A DNA stretch of 64,000 bases from Aphidius gifuensis (taxonomy: Eukaryota; Arthropoda; Insecta; Hymenoptera; Braconidae), in contig NC_057789.1 of assembly GCF_014905175.1 (NCBI RefSeq), positions 14,188,876-14,252,875 on the forward strand. Reading direction: 5' to 3'. Every line of letters begins with the position of its first letter. Positions within the stretch are counted from its first letter, which is position 1. Under the pieces are notes generated by a model. It was not told the DNA's origin and ran no database searches. It saw nothing but the letters and a program-made list of their open reading frames with translations. This document shows, piece after piece, positions 1 to 12,479 of the stretch. Position numbers and translations under genes: made by a program.

Positions 1-3
1 TAG

Positions 4-144
4 GTTTACGATCAGGCTTCGTACGCAGCCTTCGGTGAGTTTGTCTCTTTGACGGAGGAGTGGAAGTCATCGCCAAGAGGTTTACGTACCAAGACACGTT
101 ATAAACATCGAATAGGCGCCCCATCCAACGTCATGTATAACTGA
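4..144 (+). CDS. Probable last exon of an unrecognised gene (3' end)
   Basis: The window opens with TAG followed by 46 uninterrupted codons and a TGA at 142-144. The base composition is near 50% GC, far above the surrounding AT-rich DNA, and the peptide is of mixed, ordinary composition (starts VYDQASYAAFGEF, ends GAPSNVMYN). The initial TAG would fit the end of an intron, with the exon starting at base 4. An AATAAA lies about 90 bases after the stop. I do not recognise the protein; it would be the C-terminal tail of a gene lying mostly to the left of the window. The tail has several Arg/Lys residues and no clear membrane segment. The alternative is a chance open stretch in an older repeat; the sharp change in composition argues against this. 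Confidence 0.42.
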   Translation, partial: VYDQASYAAFGEFVSLTEEWKSSPRGLRTKTRYKHRIGAPSNVMYN

Positions 145-235
145 CATGTAGCCCTCCACAGAGCTTCTAGCACAGTGATCCTTTTAATGATTAATAACCA
201 ACTCCTTTTAGTTATTAACAACGCAAGCGATAACG

Positions 236-241
236 AATAAA
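236..241 (+). promoter_or_regulatory. Candidate polyadenylation signal AATAAA
   Basis: An AATAAA hexamer lies 91 bases after the TGA of the probable terminal exon, a normal distance for an insect 3' UTR. AT-rich DNA throws up this hexamer often, so it supports the exon only weakly. Confidence 0.25.
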
Positions 242-382
242 TAATCAGAACTCATTACTCCATAACAAGCTCTTTTTAATGATTATTTATTTCGAGAACC
301 CACGAAATAATAAATTTTGCTATAGTGTATATTCTACCTAATCTTCATTTATAATTATTTTTTTTAATTTTTTATGTATAAC

Positions 383-1091
383 CATTGTAGAAATATACAG
401 GTATGTCCATTTTTCGGACGAAAATAAAAATCTACTGCGCAGACCATTCGCGGCCATCTTGTTTGCATGTGTGTAAATCTGAGTGTCTGTCATATTATTA
501 TTATTGTACTGTTAATTATTTATGTATGGCATGCTTAAAGGTTACATTAATCATTGTTAATCATAAATAAAAACTTTAAAAAAAATATTTGCTAATTCTA
601 CGTATTTATAGATGTTGCAAAACAATTAGAAATTGAACTTTTACTTTTTCACAAAAAACAATTAGATAAAATAAAAGAAATTTTTACATGTTTAGTTAAC
701 AAACTAAAAATTTGGATAAAAAGAACAATATAAATATTGCACTGGATGCAATACAATGTTTGGTACATACTTGTACGTACATTTGACTCAGTTTTTAATG
801 AGCAAATTATAGAAGATAATAAAAAAAAAAAAAAAAAAGAAAAATAAGTTTAAAAAAATATTTAACAAAGCTTAATATGTATTTAATTTTTTATATAATT
901 AATCATTTGTTTATGTATTTTTATTATTTTAATCTTCTATTAAATTTTAATCTTATATTTTTAATATGTATTTTAATTTATGATTTAAATAAAGTCGTGC
1001 CACTTTAGCCAATATGGCGACCGGTGGTCAGCACTTTTTATTGGCTTAAAAAAACGTATGCACATGGACCTACCTGTATATTTCTACCATG
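383..1091. mobile_element. Inverted-repeat element (MITE-like), 0.7 kb
   Basis: The left end reads CATTGTAGAAATATACAGGT and the right end is its imperfect reverse complement, finishing CTACCATG. About 28 bases pair at the termini. The interior is AT-rich without a credible coding frame. It has GC-richer stretches near both ends (about 415-475 and 1000-1035), as expected for long subterminal arms. I could not identify a clear target-site duplication. Confidence 0.6.
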
Positions 1092-1180
1092 TGTAGAAAT
1101 TAGATGATAAATTTGTTTTCAGTTTATTTTAAATTTATATATTCATCTATCTGTTTTCCATCTATAATATAGATTATAAT

Positions 1181-1573
1181 CAGAGCCGGGAAGTTCGTCT
1201 GTTATTTCAGCTTGCCGTAAATACCATGCCAACGTGGTGAAATATAGTCAAAAAATGGCCTTATTTTTTTTGGCCTCTTAAAAATGACCCTTTAAAATGG
1301 CCTTATATTTTTGGCCTCTTAAAAATGGCCTCAAAAAATGGCCTTATTTTTTTTTTTGGCTTCTTAAAAATGGCTTTAAAAAATGGCCTTATGTTTTTGG
1401 CCTCTTTTGGCCATTTTTAAGGCCATTTTTAAGAGGCCAAAAAAATAAGGTTATTTTTTGAGGCCATTTTTTCCATGTACGAGGTTCAGATCGTCTTTTT
1501 TTTTAACTATATTTCACCATGTTGCCATGGTATTTACGGCACGCTGAAATAACAGACGAACTTCCCGGCTCTG
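1181..1573. mobile_element. hAT-type MITE, 393 bp, with 8-bp target duplication
   Basis: The termini are CAGAGCCGGGAAGTTCGTCT and its reverse complement, and pairing extends for more than 45 bases with few mismatches. The 8-base sequence ATTATAAT lies directly outside both ends (1173-1180 and 1574-1581). It has T at position 2 and A at position 7, the usual hAT target preference (nTnnnnAn), and the CAG start is also typical of hAT. The interior is a palindromic run of TGGCCTCTTAAAAATGGCC-like repeats, so the whole element can fold into a long hairpin. It has no coding capacity, so a transposase would have to be supplied elsewhere. Confidence 0.85.
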
Positions 1574-1792
1574 ATTATAATGTAATGAAGTCCGTGTATT
1601 CTTATTATTAATTTCATTCTATATTCAACTTTTGATTTATTGTGTTGTTATTATTTAATTTTTATTTATTCATTTTAATTAATAGTTTTTTTTTTCTATT
1701 AGAAAAACAACAAATTGTCAGGCAATGATTTCTGTCAGGAAGACCAATTGTACTAATACATCTAAAAATTTTTTCTTTATAGTCTTTTTTCG

Positions 1793-2820
1793 AGAAGTTA
1801 CTACGAAGAATTATCTAAGCTATCGACACATGACATTGACATTGAAAACATCGATGATACTTTACTAGATCCAACTGATCACAATAAAAAGCATCAAGCT
1901 CCAGAGACTGAAATTCAATTGTTAAATGAAAGTGATAATGATTCATTATGCTCAATACCAGCAAATCATAATTTGGCTGATCAATTGCAGTTAAACAGTC
2001 AATAAGTCAGCTCGATGATCATACTCATAATAAGTTATTTTTAGATTTAGGAGTTTCTTCATTTAACGATCCAAGTATAGACTTCGTCTTGAGGCAAATT
2101 AAAAACTTGTTTTTGGGCTCCTTGCAAAAAAAAAAGCTTCAGATAATATTTCAACTAAAAAAGCTGATTGAAATGTATAAACAAAATGACATGGATTTTT
2201 TTGATTGGTCAACTGAGGTAACAGCTGAAGAAATTAAACAAGCATGTCTCATGGTAGATCGACAAAAAAAAATACTATATATCAGTAGAAAGTCCAAAAA
2301 GAACAGATCATGAATCTTGCAATCCTTCAGTGGAAATAAAAACACCAGTAATTGCTGAATTATCTAAATCCCAAATTCAAGATGACACAAACTTGGAACA
2401 AGAAAGAATTACATTTGCATTCTTTGTTAATAAAACAGATTCTCAAAAAAATTGGCAATTTTGTCTTGGACTGTATCTCCAAAGATTTTAGAAAATGTAC
2501 TGAGTCGACAGTACTTTATTAGAAGTGAAGATATTGTTGGACAATCACCAGAAAGTCTGAATGACAGCTTAGTTAGCAAAGCTCTTGAAATTGGGCTGAT
2601 TTAAGGATATTTTGATCCAAAAAATAACCATCAAGCCTTTTCATTTCTTAAAAAACTTCTGAGAGAAAAATAAAGATGAAATTTATTCACCTGTGGTACT
2701 TGCAGAAAAAAATTATCTGGTGAATCAATTTAATGTGAAACCCGCTTATCGTGGCATCATGAAGCTTGTGCAGCTGAACCATTTCAGAAGAACCATTTTT
2801 TTTGTGTAAAATGTATATAA
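1793..2820 (+). pseudogene. Decayed coding region ending in a PHD-like zinc finger
   Basis: After an acceptor-like TTTCTTTATAG, an open stretch runs from 1793 to a TAA at 2003. It encodes an acidic, Asp/Glu/Asn-rich peptide (key part DIDIENIDDTLLDPTD). A second open piece lies at 2089-2313, and coding-like fragments in changing frames continue to 2820. The last piece, 2686-2820, has the spacing C-x2-C, C, W-H-x3-C, C-x2-C of a PHD-type zinc finger, with an in-frame TAA at 2731-2733. Several insect DDE transposases, such as pogo/Tigger relatives, carry a C-terminal PHD-like finger, so a decayed transposase gene is a reasonable reading. I could not find a catalytic DDE core. Multiple stops and frame changes make this non-functional. 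Confidence 0.5.
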
Positions 2821-4075
2821 AAAAAAGACTCGACCTTCATTTGCTTCGAATATAATTGATTGAAATAAAAAAAAATTTAGTTTAAAAATTTTGTGAAGTT
2901 AGTTTATACACTCAATTATTTCTTCTATATTTCATTTGAAAAATATAAAATTTTCTTGATTATTATTTTATTTTAATTTTGACAAATTAATATGAAAAGT
3001 TTTTATCAATATTTATTATTAAGATACAATTTTTAGTATAATTAACTTTCTAAAAAACATATATTATTTTAATAACTATAATAACTAATTTTAATAATTA
3101 TTTTAATAAACATATATATTTAAAATGAATAAATAAAAGCAGAGAGTATACTAATTTTATTGTCCTATTGTTATTGTTAAACATTTGAAAGCAACATATT
3201 TGCTTATATAGAGTGCGCACTTGTACAACAAAATTTTTTTTGAGAGGTCGATAAAATCATTTTCTGATAGATAATAAATTCTTCATTATCGACTTTTTAA
3301 TTTTTTTTTCATAAAACTCAAGTTTTACAAATTTGACAATTTATTTTATTGTAAGTTTTTATTGAACTGCTAACAACATGATAATGAATTTCTCAAAAAT
3401 CTTTTTATTTTTTTTTTCATTATTAAAGATTTGATGATTTTTTTAGAGACACATTCATCTATGATATTTTACCATTAAAAAGAATTATATAAATTCTCAA
3501 TTCGTGCTTTTCTCAATACTTATGTATGCTTTATTAGAAAAAATGATATTTATTCTAATCAATGTACTTTCAATTTACTTTATTTATTAACAACAATTAT
3601 TATATTTCATATTATTCAATATTTCGATTGTTATTATACGTTGCTACATCTAGTTTACATTGTAGGTAGAAATGAGTTATGAAAATTATATCTTTTTTTA
3701 ACAAATAATATTTTCTTTTTAACCCATTACATTTGAACACTTTATCATTGAAAGTTTTTTTATCAAACAGCATTTAAAATGATTATTCGATTACTCGATC
3801 TCTTTTCTCTAACTTCAAGCCATTCCACCATTGGCAAACGTGACTACTGAACTCAAGCCCCAAAAATCTCTCGGAAGCCCAGAAACGGCGCAGTAGACGA
3901 AAAAATATAGGAATAAAATAAACTAAAATGTTACTGGAGGTTACTGAAGATTGTTAACAACAAAATTTTCCATATTGCAATATGCCACGTACTTTCGTTA
4001 CTTATTACAGTTGTGAAAAGTATTTTTATAATTATTATTAATAATTAAATAATAATATTTTTTGGATTTGTACCT
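2821..4075. other. AT-rich stretch with nothing recognisable
   Basis: This is low-complexity A/T sequence. A short GC-richer patch at about 3820-3905 has no open frame of note. I see no gene, RNA or clear repeat boundary. Confidence 0.5.
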
Positions 4076-6440
4076 ACACTGTTAAAAATTTTTTCCTTGA
4101 TCAATGGAATTTTCCCTTAAATTGAGTAAAATACTTAGTTCAAGAGAAATTTCGATAAAATTAAAAAACTCCACTCAATTAAAGAAACAGCACCACTTAA
4201 ATTAAATAAATTTTTTCTAAACATAATTTCTTATTCAAATGAATTAACAAATCACTGAAATAAAAAAAAACTTCTTGGAAAAAAGTGAAAATTAACTAAC
4301 TTGACCTCTCACTACTTTCAGAATAAATGTGATTCTTTGCAGAACATAAGTATTTAAAGATGAGAGAAAAAAACTATTATAGAAAATACATAATCCAAAA
4401 AAAAAAAAAAACAAAAAATGTAGCGCGAATTATAAACAATACAGTTTAGTGAGTATAAATTCAGAACCTGAATATTTTCCCTAAATTCAAGAAAAAAAAT
4501 TTTTAAATTAAAAATTTTGATTTTGGATTGTAAAAGTAAAAAATGTATATATTGTAATACTTAATATCATTAAAATTTAAGAATAACACACTGAAAACTC
4601 GCCTGATTAACGTGAAAAAAAAATTATTAGTATGAATATAAAATTTATTGATAGTGAATGAATAAAATATTTCTTGAAGACAGATTTTTCTTGAAGCTTG
4701 AATAATAAACAATGATTCGCAGTGGAATAATACTAGAACTATGGAAGACAAAAATTAGTAATATTGCAGTTTTCTTAAATTCAAGGGAAAAATTTTTCAG
4801 AAACAAGTAAAAGAATGAAAAAAAAGATAGTCAAGTTCCTCAAGGTGCACCCTAAGTGTTCCGTAGGATTTTTTATTTTTTTTCTTGCTGTTTACAAAAA
4901 TATTGTAAAAAAACAGTTTGTGACACTACATATCGTTAAATAAAAAAAAAAATAAACGACCGAAAAATTAGAAAAAAATATCGTAGAGTCTACAGATAAA
5001 GCGTCGTTGATTAAAACATTGCCGGACTTGTTCGGTCGATATTTGGAATTGCGCCATGTCCAAAAATGGGCATATTAAATCTAATAAGGCCCCAAAATTG
5101 GAAATAATTATGACAATTGCTTTTGGCCAAAAAAAATAAAGAAAATAAGCATCTCACAAGCCAATTCGATTCAGGACTTCACGTTTTATCTCGAAATAAC
5201 AAAAAGTCACAGAAAAGCGAAAACATAAGTGTCCTACGGAACACTAAAAATGTCTGTTCTTATATTGAATCTTATTGAAATTAAGAGATTGCACAATAAT
5301 CATTACTTAATTGAAATTGGAAAAAAAAAATTTTTTATGAATGTTTATTATTTTTAAGAGAATGATGATAACATATCAGTGAAATACATTTTTTTTGAAA
5401 CAAAGAGAATGAAAATATAATTTGAAATCAAAAGATTCCAAAAAAAAATTGATAAAAAGATTGGGTACCAAAAAAATTTTCCTAGATTCAAGGAAAAAAT
5501 TTATTAGTATAAAAATTTTCACGCTTGATTGTAAAACTTAAAAATATATATAGTGCGAAGCTTGATTTTATTAAAATTCAGAAATAAAACAATATGCACT
5601 CGCTTATTGATGGTAGAAAAGAAATTATTTTTGGAAGTATTTACTTTTTTTGGATAAGCGATGAAAAATTGTAGACAAATAATTTTAACTTTGATCAAAA
5701 GTGAAATAAAATGTAATTCAGAATTGGATCTTACTAAACTACAAAAAGAATAATAGAGTAAAAAGAAAAATTTTCTAAATTCAAGGAAAAAGTTTTTCAG
5801 TAAAAAAGACTACATTTTCAATCGTAGGAATAAAAAAAATTTACGACGTATATATAATAATTGTACAAAAAAATGTCTGTTCTTATATTGAATCTTATTG
5901 AAATTAAGAGATTACACAATAATCACTACTCAATTGAAATTTAAAAAAAATAGATTTTATAAATGTCCATTATTTTTAAGAGAATGATGATAATATATAA
6001 GTGGAATACAATTTTTTTAAAACGAAGAAAATATAAATATACTTAGTAATGACACGATCCAAAAAAAGTTAGCGAATAAATTGGTTATTAAAAGAATTTT
6101 CCTAGATTCAAGGGAAAAATTCATTGATATGAAAATTTTTACGGTCGATTGTAAAACTTCGAAATATATATAGTGCAATGCTTGATTTTATTAAAGTTCA
6201 TAAAGAACACACTAGGTTCCCGCTTAATAAACGTAGAAAAGAAAGTTATTGATATAAATATTGACTTTTTGAAAAATGGATATCGGACTATTCGTGTAGG
6301 ACATAGTTTTTTCAAAACAAAAAAAACAAGGATTGAGTCGCACTAAGAAAATACTAGAACAAAAAAAAATAAAACTCTGCACTGGTTGAAATTTTCTAAA
6401 TTCAAGGAATAACTCGACCAGTTGGAAAATATACATCACT
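4076..6440. repeat. Degenerate repeat block with CTAAATTCAAGGAAAAA motifs
   Basis: A motif close to TTCCTAGATTCAAGGGAAAA, followed by ATTGTAAAACTTAAAAATATATA-type sequence, recurs near 4480, 4780, 5480, 5785, 6105 and 6395. A second segment (TCTTATATTGAATCTTATTG) appears at about 5260 and 5880. The left edge begins CACTGTTAAAAATTTTT, like the tips of other elements here. The block reads as an old element or satellite made of diverged copies of one unit of roughly 600 bp. No coding frame is credible. Confidence 0.5.
4855..5245. mobile_element. Short inverted-repeat element nested in the repeat block
   Basis: The sequence starts AGTGTTCCGTAGGA and ends with its exact reverse complement TCCTACGGAACACT. 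The 391-bp span interrupts the surrounding repeat. It has a GC-richer centre (about 5000-5060) and no coding frame. Its flanks do not give a clean duplication. Confidence 0.55.
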
Positions 6441-6776
6441 AACGGTATAGGAATTTGAAGTATTCACGGTTTTATACTACCAGTTTACATTACCAAGATA
6501 AATAAATTTATAAGCATCACCAGCATATACCGATCGTCCCATTTTAATTTATCAATGGATTTTTTAAAAAAAACTAGTGTTGTTGACGGCCGCAAGCGGC
6601 CGTTTTCGTTGATCAACTGTCAATGATATGACAAAAAACAATTAATGAAATTTTTTATACAAAAAAAAAAAGATTCAAAATAATTTGTGTTACCAGTATA
6701 AGACTTAGTAAATTTTAAGTCGAGAAAAACGAAAAAAAAAAAAATGTTGTTAACGAAATCGTTTCTCGTAGAAAAT

Positions 6777-9090
6777 TGAAAATTTTCAAAACTCCGGCGA
6801 ATGCGGGTTTTTTAATGACGGAACCATATTTATCATTATGATTATTATCCATGATATTTTTTTTTTTTTTAAATATTTATTTGAATATAAATATTGTTAA
6901 TATAATAAAAAAAAAATAAATATAAATATTGTCCACAAAAATAACAATGATAACATTTCAACCTAACCTCAATATAACATGTATATATATTTTTAACTAT
7001 ATATATTTGTTGTTTCTTCTCTAGTTGCAATTTAATTTCTAATAAAATTTAAAAAAGTTAACTGTTATCTTATTTTTCTGCTTAGATCAAAAACTTTTAC
7101 TATTCTTATTTTTTTAAATTTCATTCTTACTATTTAAATGAAAGATCGATGAAAAGAAATACCGACTTACCGATCGAAATATATTTTTTGATTGGCGCAT
7201 GCGTACGAACTTTTTATTTAGAAGAAATTATATAGTTGTAAATAATAAATTGGTAATTGTTTGGACACCCGATAACTTTTGAATAAATAAACGCAAAAAA
7301 ATTATGTTGCATTCAAAAATTTTTATAAAATTGCCACAGCCAAGGATATGATAGAAATTCCAAGTCCAAATTTTTAAAGGCCCTTCATTCATTTTAAAGT
7401 TCGCGATGACACCTATTATTATAAACAATCGTCTTACAATTGAAAATGGGTGGTTTTCATATTTTCAAATATAGCCTTGGCTGTAGAGATTTTGATGAGG
7501 AAAATTTTAAGACCAAAATACCTCTGTGAGATAATTTTTAAAAAAGTTATGAAGTGTCTAAAAAAACACAAATTCTGATATTCTGTTAATTAACAAATTT
7601 CTAGCAACAATAAAAAAAAAAAAAATCGTAATTTTGTAGAGTTTTAAGAAAAAACCATCCTGGCAAAAAATTGCATCCATGATTTGTTTTTAGTTTTCTT
7701 AATATTTCGAGTTTAAAATTTTTTCATTATCTATTTTTATCAACAATTTTTTAACGAATAATCCAAATTTTTCCTTTCATATACTTGGTTGTAGATCTTT
7801 TAAATACCTTTTATTTAAGCCTATTTCAAACTCTCTATCTTAAATATTTAAGAAGATATGAACATTATTTATTTTTTGCGAGTGATTTCAATACGCAAGG
7901 CTTCGCCTCCGTAAAAAAAATAACTTAAAAATGATCATATACAGTTGCATGCCTTTTACATTGAATATTTTCGATTGTTTTTCTATATTTTTGAAAAAAA
8001 GGCGAGGGCTAATTCGTACTACTAAAATCAGAATTTGATCCTAAATAACAATAACAAATTGTAAATTTAAATTCTGGAGTAAACCATTTTTTTTTTGAAT
8101 AATCTTAAAGTACGAATCCTGCTTTTATTGATTCAAATGAGTTCACGACTTTCTTTTCGAGAATAAATAAAAAAACTATTCACCATTATTTATTATCCAA
8201 GGTGCCAAGCAATTGTTAATAAACATTTTCGTCAAACAATTTTTTTATTTTCCATTGGAGGACAAAATCTGTTATAATTAATACAAATTAACCTACAACT
8301 TTTCTTCTAAGAATGAAAACAAATCATTTGATAATATTTTTTTTCGAGGTGCCATGTAATTGTTAATAAACAGTTGCATGACACCTCCAAAAAATAATCC
8401 TTGACAAATAATTATTTTTTTATATTTGAAGAGAAAAACGTGGGCTGATAATAGCAGAGTTCGTTCTTCAGTGGGAAAAAAATATAAAAAATTGTTTATT
8501 AATGATTGCATGTCACGTCGAACAGCTGTTAATATTTATTAATAAATATTGTTGAATAATTTTATTTTTCATTTTTGAAAAGAAAGTCGTGAGCTTAATC
8601 TAAACCAATAAATACAGATTGCAGGATTCATACTTCAATAATGATTTTAAAAAAAAAATTGGTTACTTCAAAATTTTAGTTAACCAATTAACAAAACTTT
8701 GTTATTGTTAATTATGTACAAATTTCGATTTCATTAATATAAAAATATAAAAATAAACAAATAAATATTTAAAAATGATTTTCTTTTTTTTTTTGTGAGT
8801 GTGTGAGTATGTAAATGACGACCAATGAAATGACTGGAAGCAGCGTTATTCATCAACTTTTCATAAAGGGATATAGCTTAAATTGTAAAATGTTCCAAGT
8901 AAAAGTTGTAGGGTTTGGAGGGGGGCAAAGAAAAAAAAAAAAAAAATTCAAAAAATCCAAAATGGCAGAGTTTCCGGTATAAACATAGTTTTTTTAAATG
9001 GATACTGCATTTTTTTTTCACCGAAACGTTCTCCATATCAAAACTAACACTTTTATTTGAAGAATTTTTCGATAAAATCACTTTTTCGGG
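6777..9090. repeat. 2.3-kb repeat unit, tandem copy 1
   Basis: The unit begins CGTAGAAAATTGAAAATTTT and ends ATCACTTTTTCGGG. It is followed immediately by a second, nearly identical copy offset by about 2,314 bases. The unit contains repeated sub-motifs around TTGTTAATAAACA and AGCCTTGGCTGTAGA. Open frames of 66-72 codons on the minus strand are shared between copies. They look like by-products of conserved repeat sequence rather than genes: they have no recognisable domain and are rich in Phe/Ile/Asn from AT bias. Confidence 0.85.
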
Positions 9091-11410
9091 CGTAGAAAAT
9101 TGAAAATTTTCAAAACTCCGGCGAATGCGGGTTTTAATGACGGAACCATATTTATCATTATGATTATTATCCATGATATTTTTTTTAAATATTTATTTGA
9201 ATATAAATTTTGTTAATATAATAAAAAATAAATATAAATATTGTCCACAAAAATAACAATGATAACATTTCAACCTAACCTCAATATAACATGTATATAT
9301 ATTTTTAACTATATATATTTGTTGTTTCTTCTCTAGTTGCAATTTAATTTCTAATAAAATTTAAAAAAGTTAACTGTTATCTTATTTTTCTGCTTAGATC
9401 AAAAACTTTTACTATTCTTATTTTTTTTAATTTCATTCTTACTATTTAAATGAAAGATCGATGAAAAGAAATACCGACTTACCGATCGAAATATATTTTT
9501 TGATTGGCGCATGCGTACGAACTTTTTATTTAGAAGAAATTATATAGTTGTAAATAATAAATTGGTAATTGTTTGGACACCCGATAACTTTTGAATAAAT
9601 AAACGCAAAAAAATTATGTTGCATTCAAAAAATTCTTTATAAAAATTGCCACAGCCAAGGATATGATAGAAATTCCAAGTCCAAATTTTTAAAGGCCCTT
9701 CATTCATTTTAAAGTTCGCGATGACACCTATTATTATAAACAATCGTCTTACAATTGAAAATGGGTGGTTTTCATATTTTCAAATATAGCCTTGGCTGTA
9801 GAGATTTTGATGAGGAAAATTTTAAGACCAAAATACCTCTGTGAGATAATTTTTAAAAAAGTTATGAAGTGTCTAAAAAAACACAAATTCTGATATTCTG
9901 TTAATTAACAAATTTCTAGCAACAATAAAAAAAAAAAAAATCGTAATTTTGTAGAGTTTTAAGAAAAAACCATCCTGGCAAAAAATTGCATCCATGATTT
10001 GTTTTTAGTTTTCTTAATATTTCGAGTTTAAAATTTTTTCATTATCTATTTTTATCAACAATTTTTTAACGAATAATCCAAATTTTTCCTTTCATATACT
10101 TGGTTGTAGATCTTTTGAATACCTTTTATTTAAGCCTATTTCAAACTCTCTATCTTAAATATTTAAGAAGATATGAACATTATTTATTTTTTGCGAGTGA
10201 TTTCAATACGCAAGGCTTCGCCTCCGTAAAAAAAATAACTTAAAAATGATCATATACAGTTGCATGCCTTTTACATTGAATATTTTCGATTGTTTTTCTA
10301 TATTTTTGAAAAAAAGGCGAGGGCTAATTCGTACTACTAAAATCAGAATTTGATCCTAAATAACAATAACAAATTGTAAATTTAAATTTACTCCAAAACC
10401 ATTTTTTTTTTGAATAATCTTAAAGTACGAATCCTGCTTTTATTGATTCAAATGAGTTCACGACTTTCTTTTCGAGAATAAATAAAAAAACTATTCACCA
10501 TTATTTATTATCCAAGGTGCCAAGCAATTGTTAATAAACATTTTCGTCAAACAATTTTTTTATTTTCCATTGGAGGACAAAATCTGTTATAATTAATACA
10601 AATTAACCTACAACTTTTCTTCTAAGAATGAAAACAAATCATTTGATAATATTTTTTTTCGAGGTGCCATGTAATTGTTAATAAACAGTTGCATGACACC
10701 TCCAAAAAATAATCCTTGACAAATAATTATTTTTTTATATTTGAAGAGAAAAACGTGGGCTGATAATAGCAGAGTTCGTTCTTCAGTGGGAAAAAAATAT
10801 AAAAAATTGTTTATTAATGATTGCATGTCACGTCGAACAGCTGTTAATATTTATTAATAAATATTGTTGAATAATTTTATTTTTCATTTTTGAAAAGAAA
10901 GTCGTGAGCTTAATCTAAACCAATAAATACAGATTGCAGGATTCATACTTCAATAATGATTTTAAAAAAAAAATTGGTTACTTCAAAATTTTAGTTAACC
11001 AATTAACAAAACTTTGTTATTGTTAATTATGTACAAATTTCGATTTCATTAATATAAAAATATAAAAATAAACAAATAAATATTTAAAAATGATTTTCTT
11101 TTTTTTTTTGTGAGTGTGTGAGTATGTAAATGACGACCAATGAAATGACTGGAAGCAGCGTTATTCATCAACTTTTCATAAAGGGATATAGCTTAAATTG
11201 TAAAATGTTCCAAGTAAAAGTTGTAGGGTTTGGAGGGGGGCAAAGAAAAAAAAAAAAAAAAATTCAAAAAATCCAAAATGGCAGAGTTTCCGGTATAAAC
11301 ATAGTTTTTTTAAATGGATACTGCATTTTTTTTTCACCGAAACGTTCTCCATATCAAAACTAACACTTTTTATTTGAAGAATTTTTCGATAAAATCACTT
11401 TTTTTTCGGG
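9091..11410. repeat. 2.3-kb repeat unit, tandem copy 2
   Basis: This second direct copy matches the preceding unit almost base for base. Differences are mainly in homopolymer lengths, with short indels such as those near 9628-9640 and 10385. The junction with copy 1 at 9090/9091 is abrupt. Copy 1 has extra left-hand sequence (about 6747-6776, GTTGTTAACGAAATCGTTTC) that copy 2 lacks. The inverted copy at 45.4-46.6 kb also keeps it, so the tandem arose by duplication of a truncated unit. The near identity suggests a recent event. Confidence 0.85.
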
Positions 11411-11826
11411 CCGATTTTATCTGTTTATGGATTTTCCTGAAAAAATATGGCGTTAATTGAAAAAAGGTTACTTAGAAAAGTTGTAGCGCCCAAAAAGACA
11501 AAAACAAAAAAAAAAAAAAAAATTTTTTTTTCATTTAAAAGTGGCGGAGTTTCCGGTATGAACATTTTTTTTTTCGAGGTTAGGTGTATTTTTTTTATTA
11601 TTAAAAAATTGTTCACATTAACACTAACACTTTTTCTAAATAAAATTTTCCGGAAAAATCGATTTATTTTTCAAAATTTTGTTCATGCTCCTAACTCTGC
11701 CATTTCGAATTTTTTTCGAAAGTTTTTTGTTTTTGTTTTCGTCTTTTTGGGCGCAACAACTTTTCTGAATGAAGCCATAATTTTTCAGGAAAATCAAAAA
11801 ACAGGTAAAATCGGCCCGAAAAAAAA
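11403..11826. mobile_element. Foldback element of about 420 bp next to the tandem units
   Basis: The left end TTTTCGGGCCGATTTTATCT is mirrored at the right by its near reverse complement, ending CGGCCCGAAAAAAAA. Arms of roughly 100-150 bases can pair, including GATTTTCCTGAAAAA/TTTTTCAGGAAAATC. Open frames across it are lysine/phenylalanine-rich and come from homopolymers. It may be the end of the larger element of which the 2.3-kb units are part, because the CGGG at the unit ends is the same as its left tip. Confidence 0.5.
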
Positions 11827-11844
11827 TTAAATAAACGTTTCTGT

Positions 11845-12175
11845 TACCATTTTTCCTATGACCATTTATTTATTTAAATTAATAAAAAGCTATGGGAAAA
11901 ATATTAGCTAAGGGAAGGATGTTGCCTGCATGTTTATTTCTTTGGCAAAATTAATTTCGTATAAATAAACATGTGACAACTTCCTTTCCTTGGCTACCAT
12001 TTTTCCTATGACCATTTATTTATTTAAATTGATAAAAAGCTATGGGAAAAATATTAGCTAAGGAAAGGATGTTGCCTGCATGTTTATTTCTTTGGCAAAA
12101 TTATTTTCGTATAAAATAACATGTGGCAACTTCCTTTCTTTACCTACCATTTTTCCTATAGCTTTTTGTTTATAT
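11845..12175. repeat. CTTTCCTTAGCTA-family hairpin repeats
   Basis: Two direct copies (about 11848-11992 and 11997-12140) hold a CATTTTTCCTATGACCATTT segment, then GGGAAAAATATTAGCTAAGG, a GGATGTTGCCTGCATGTTTA segment and ACTTCCTTTCCTTGGCTACC. Each is an imperfect inverted repeat. The same unit occurs at 60.0 kb and at the right edge of the window (63.8-64.0 kb). No coding potential. Confidence 0.7.
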
Positions 12176-12479
12176 AAATTTTTTGAGCTTGCTTTGTCAG
12201 GCAACTTCAATCATGTTTTAAAGCACCTCAAATATGGGAATTTCAATAGTCGTTTCGATTGCTTTCTGCGGATTACTGTTCTCTTGGAATTTTTAATCTG
12301 CAATTCAATCGTAACAATTTTAAAATCGTAATACAGTCAAGAAAATATACTTTCAAATATAGTGTCCCTGAGAATTACGGTTTTTTTTTTACTGAAATTT
12401 TTTATTTGTTAATCAAATATACCTTCAGCTGTGGGGAAGCGATGAAGTTTTTGATGAAAAAAATATAATTATAAAAATA

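Noticed and set aside
7228..10826. Conserved 66-72-codon minus-strand frames in the tandem units (also at 45909-46121, +)
   Set aside because: They are conserved because the whole repeat is nearly identical. They show no domain and an AT-driven composition.
11447..11830. 127-codon plus-strand frame
   Set aside because: It runs through a foldback element with long homopolymers and is Lys/Phe-rich.
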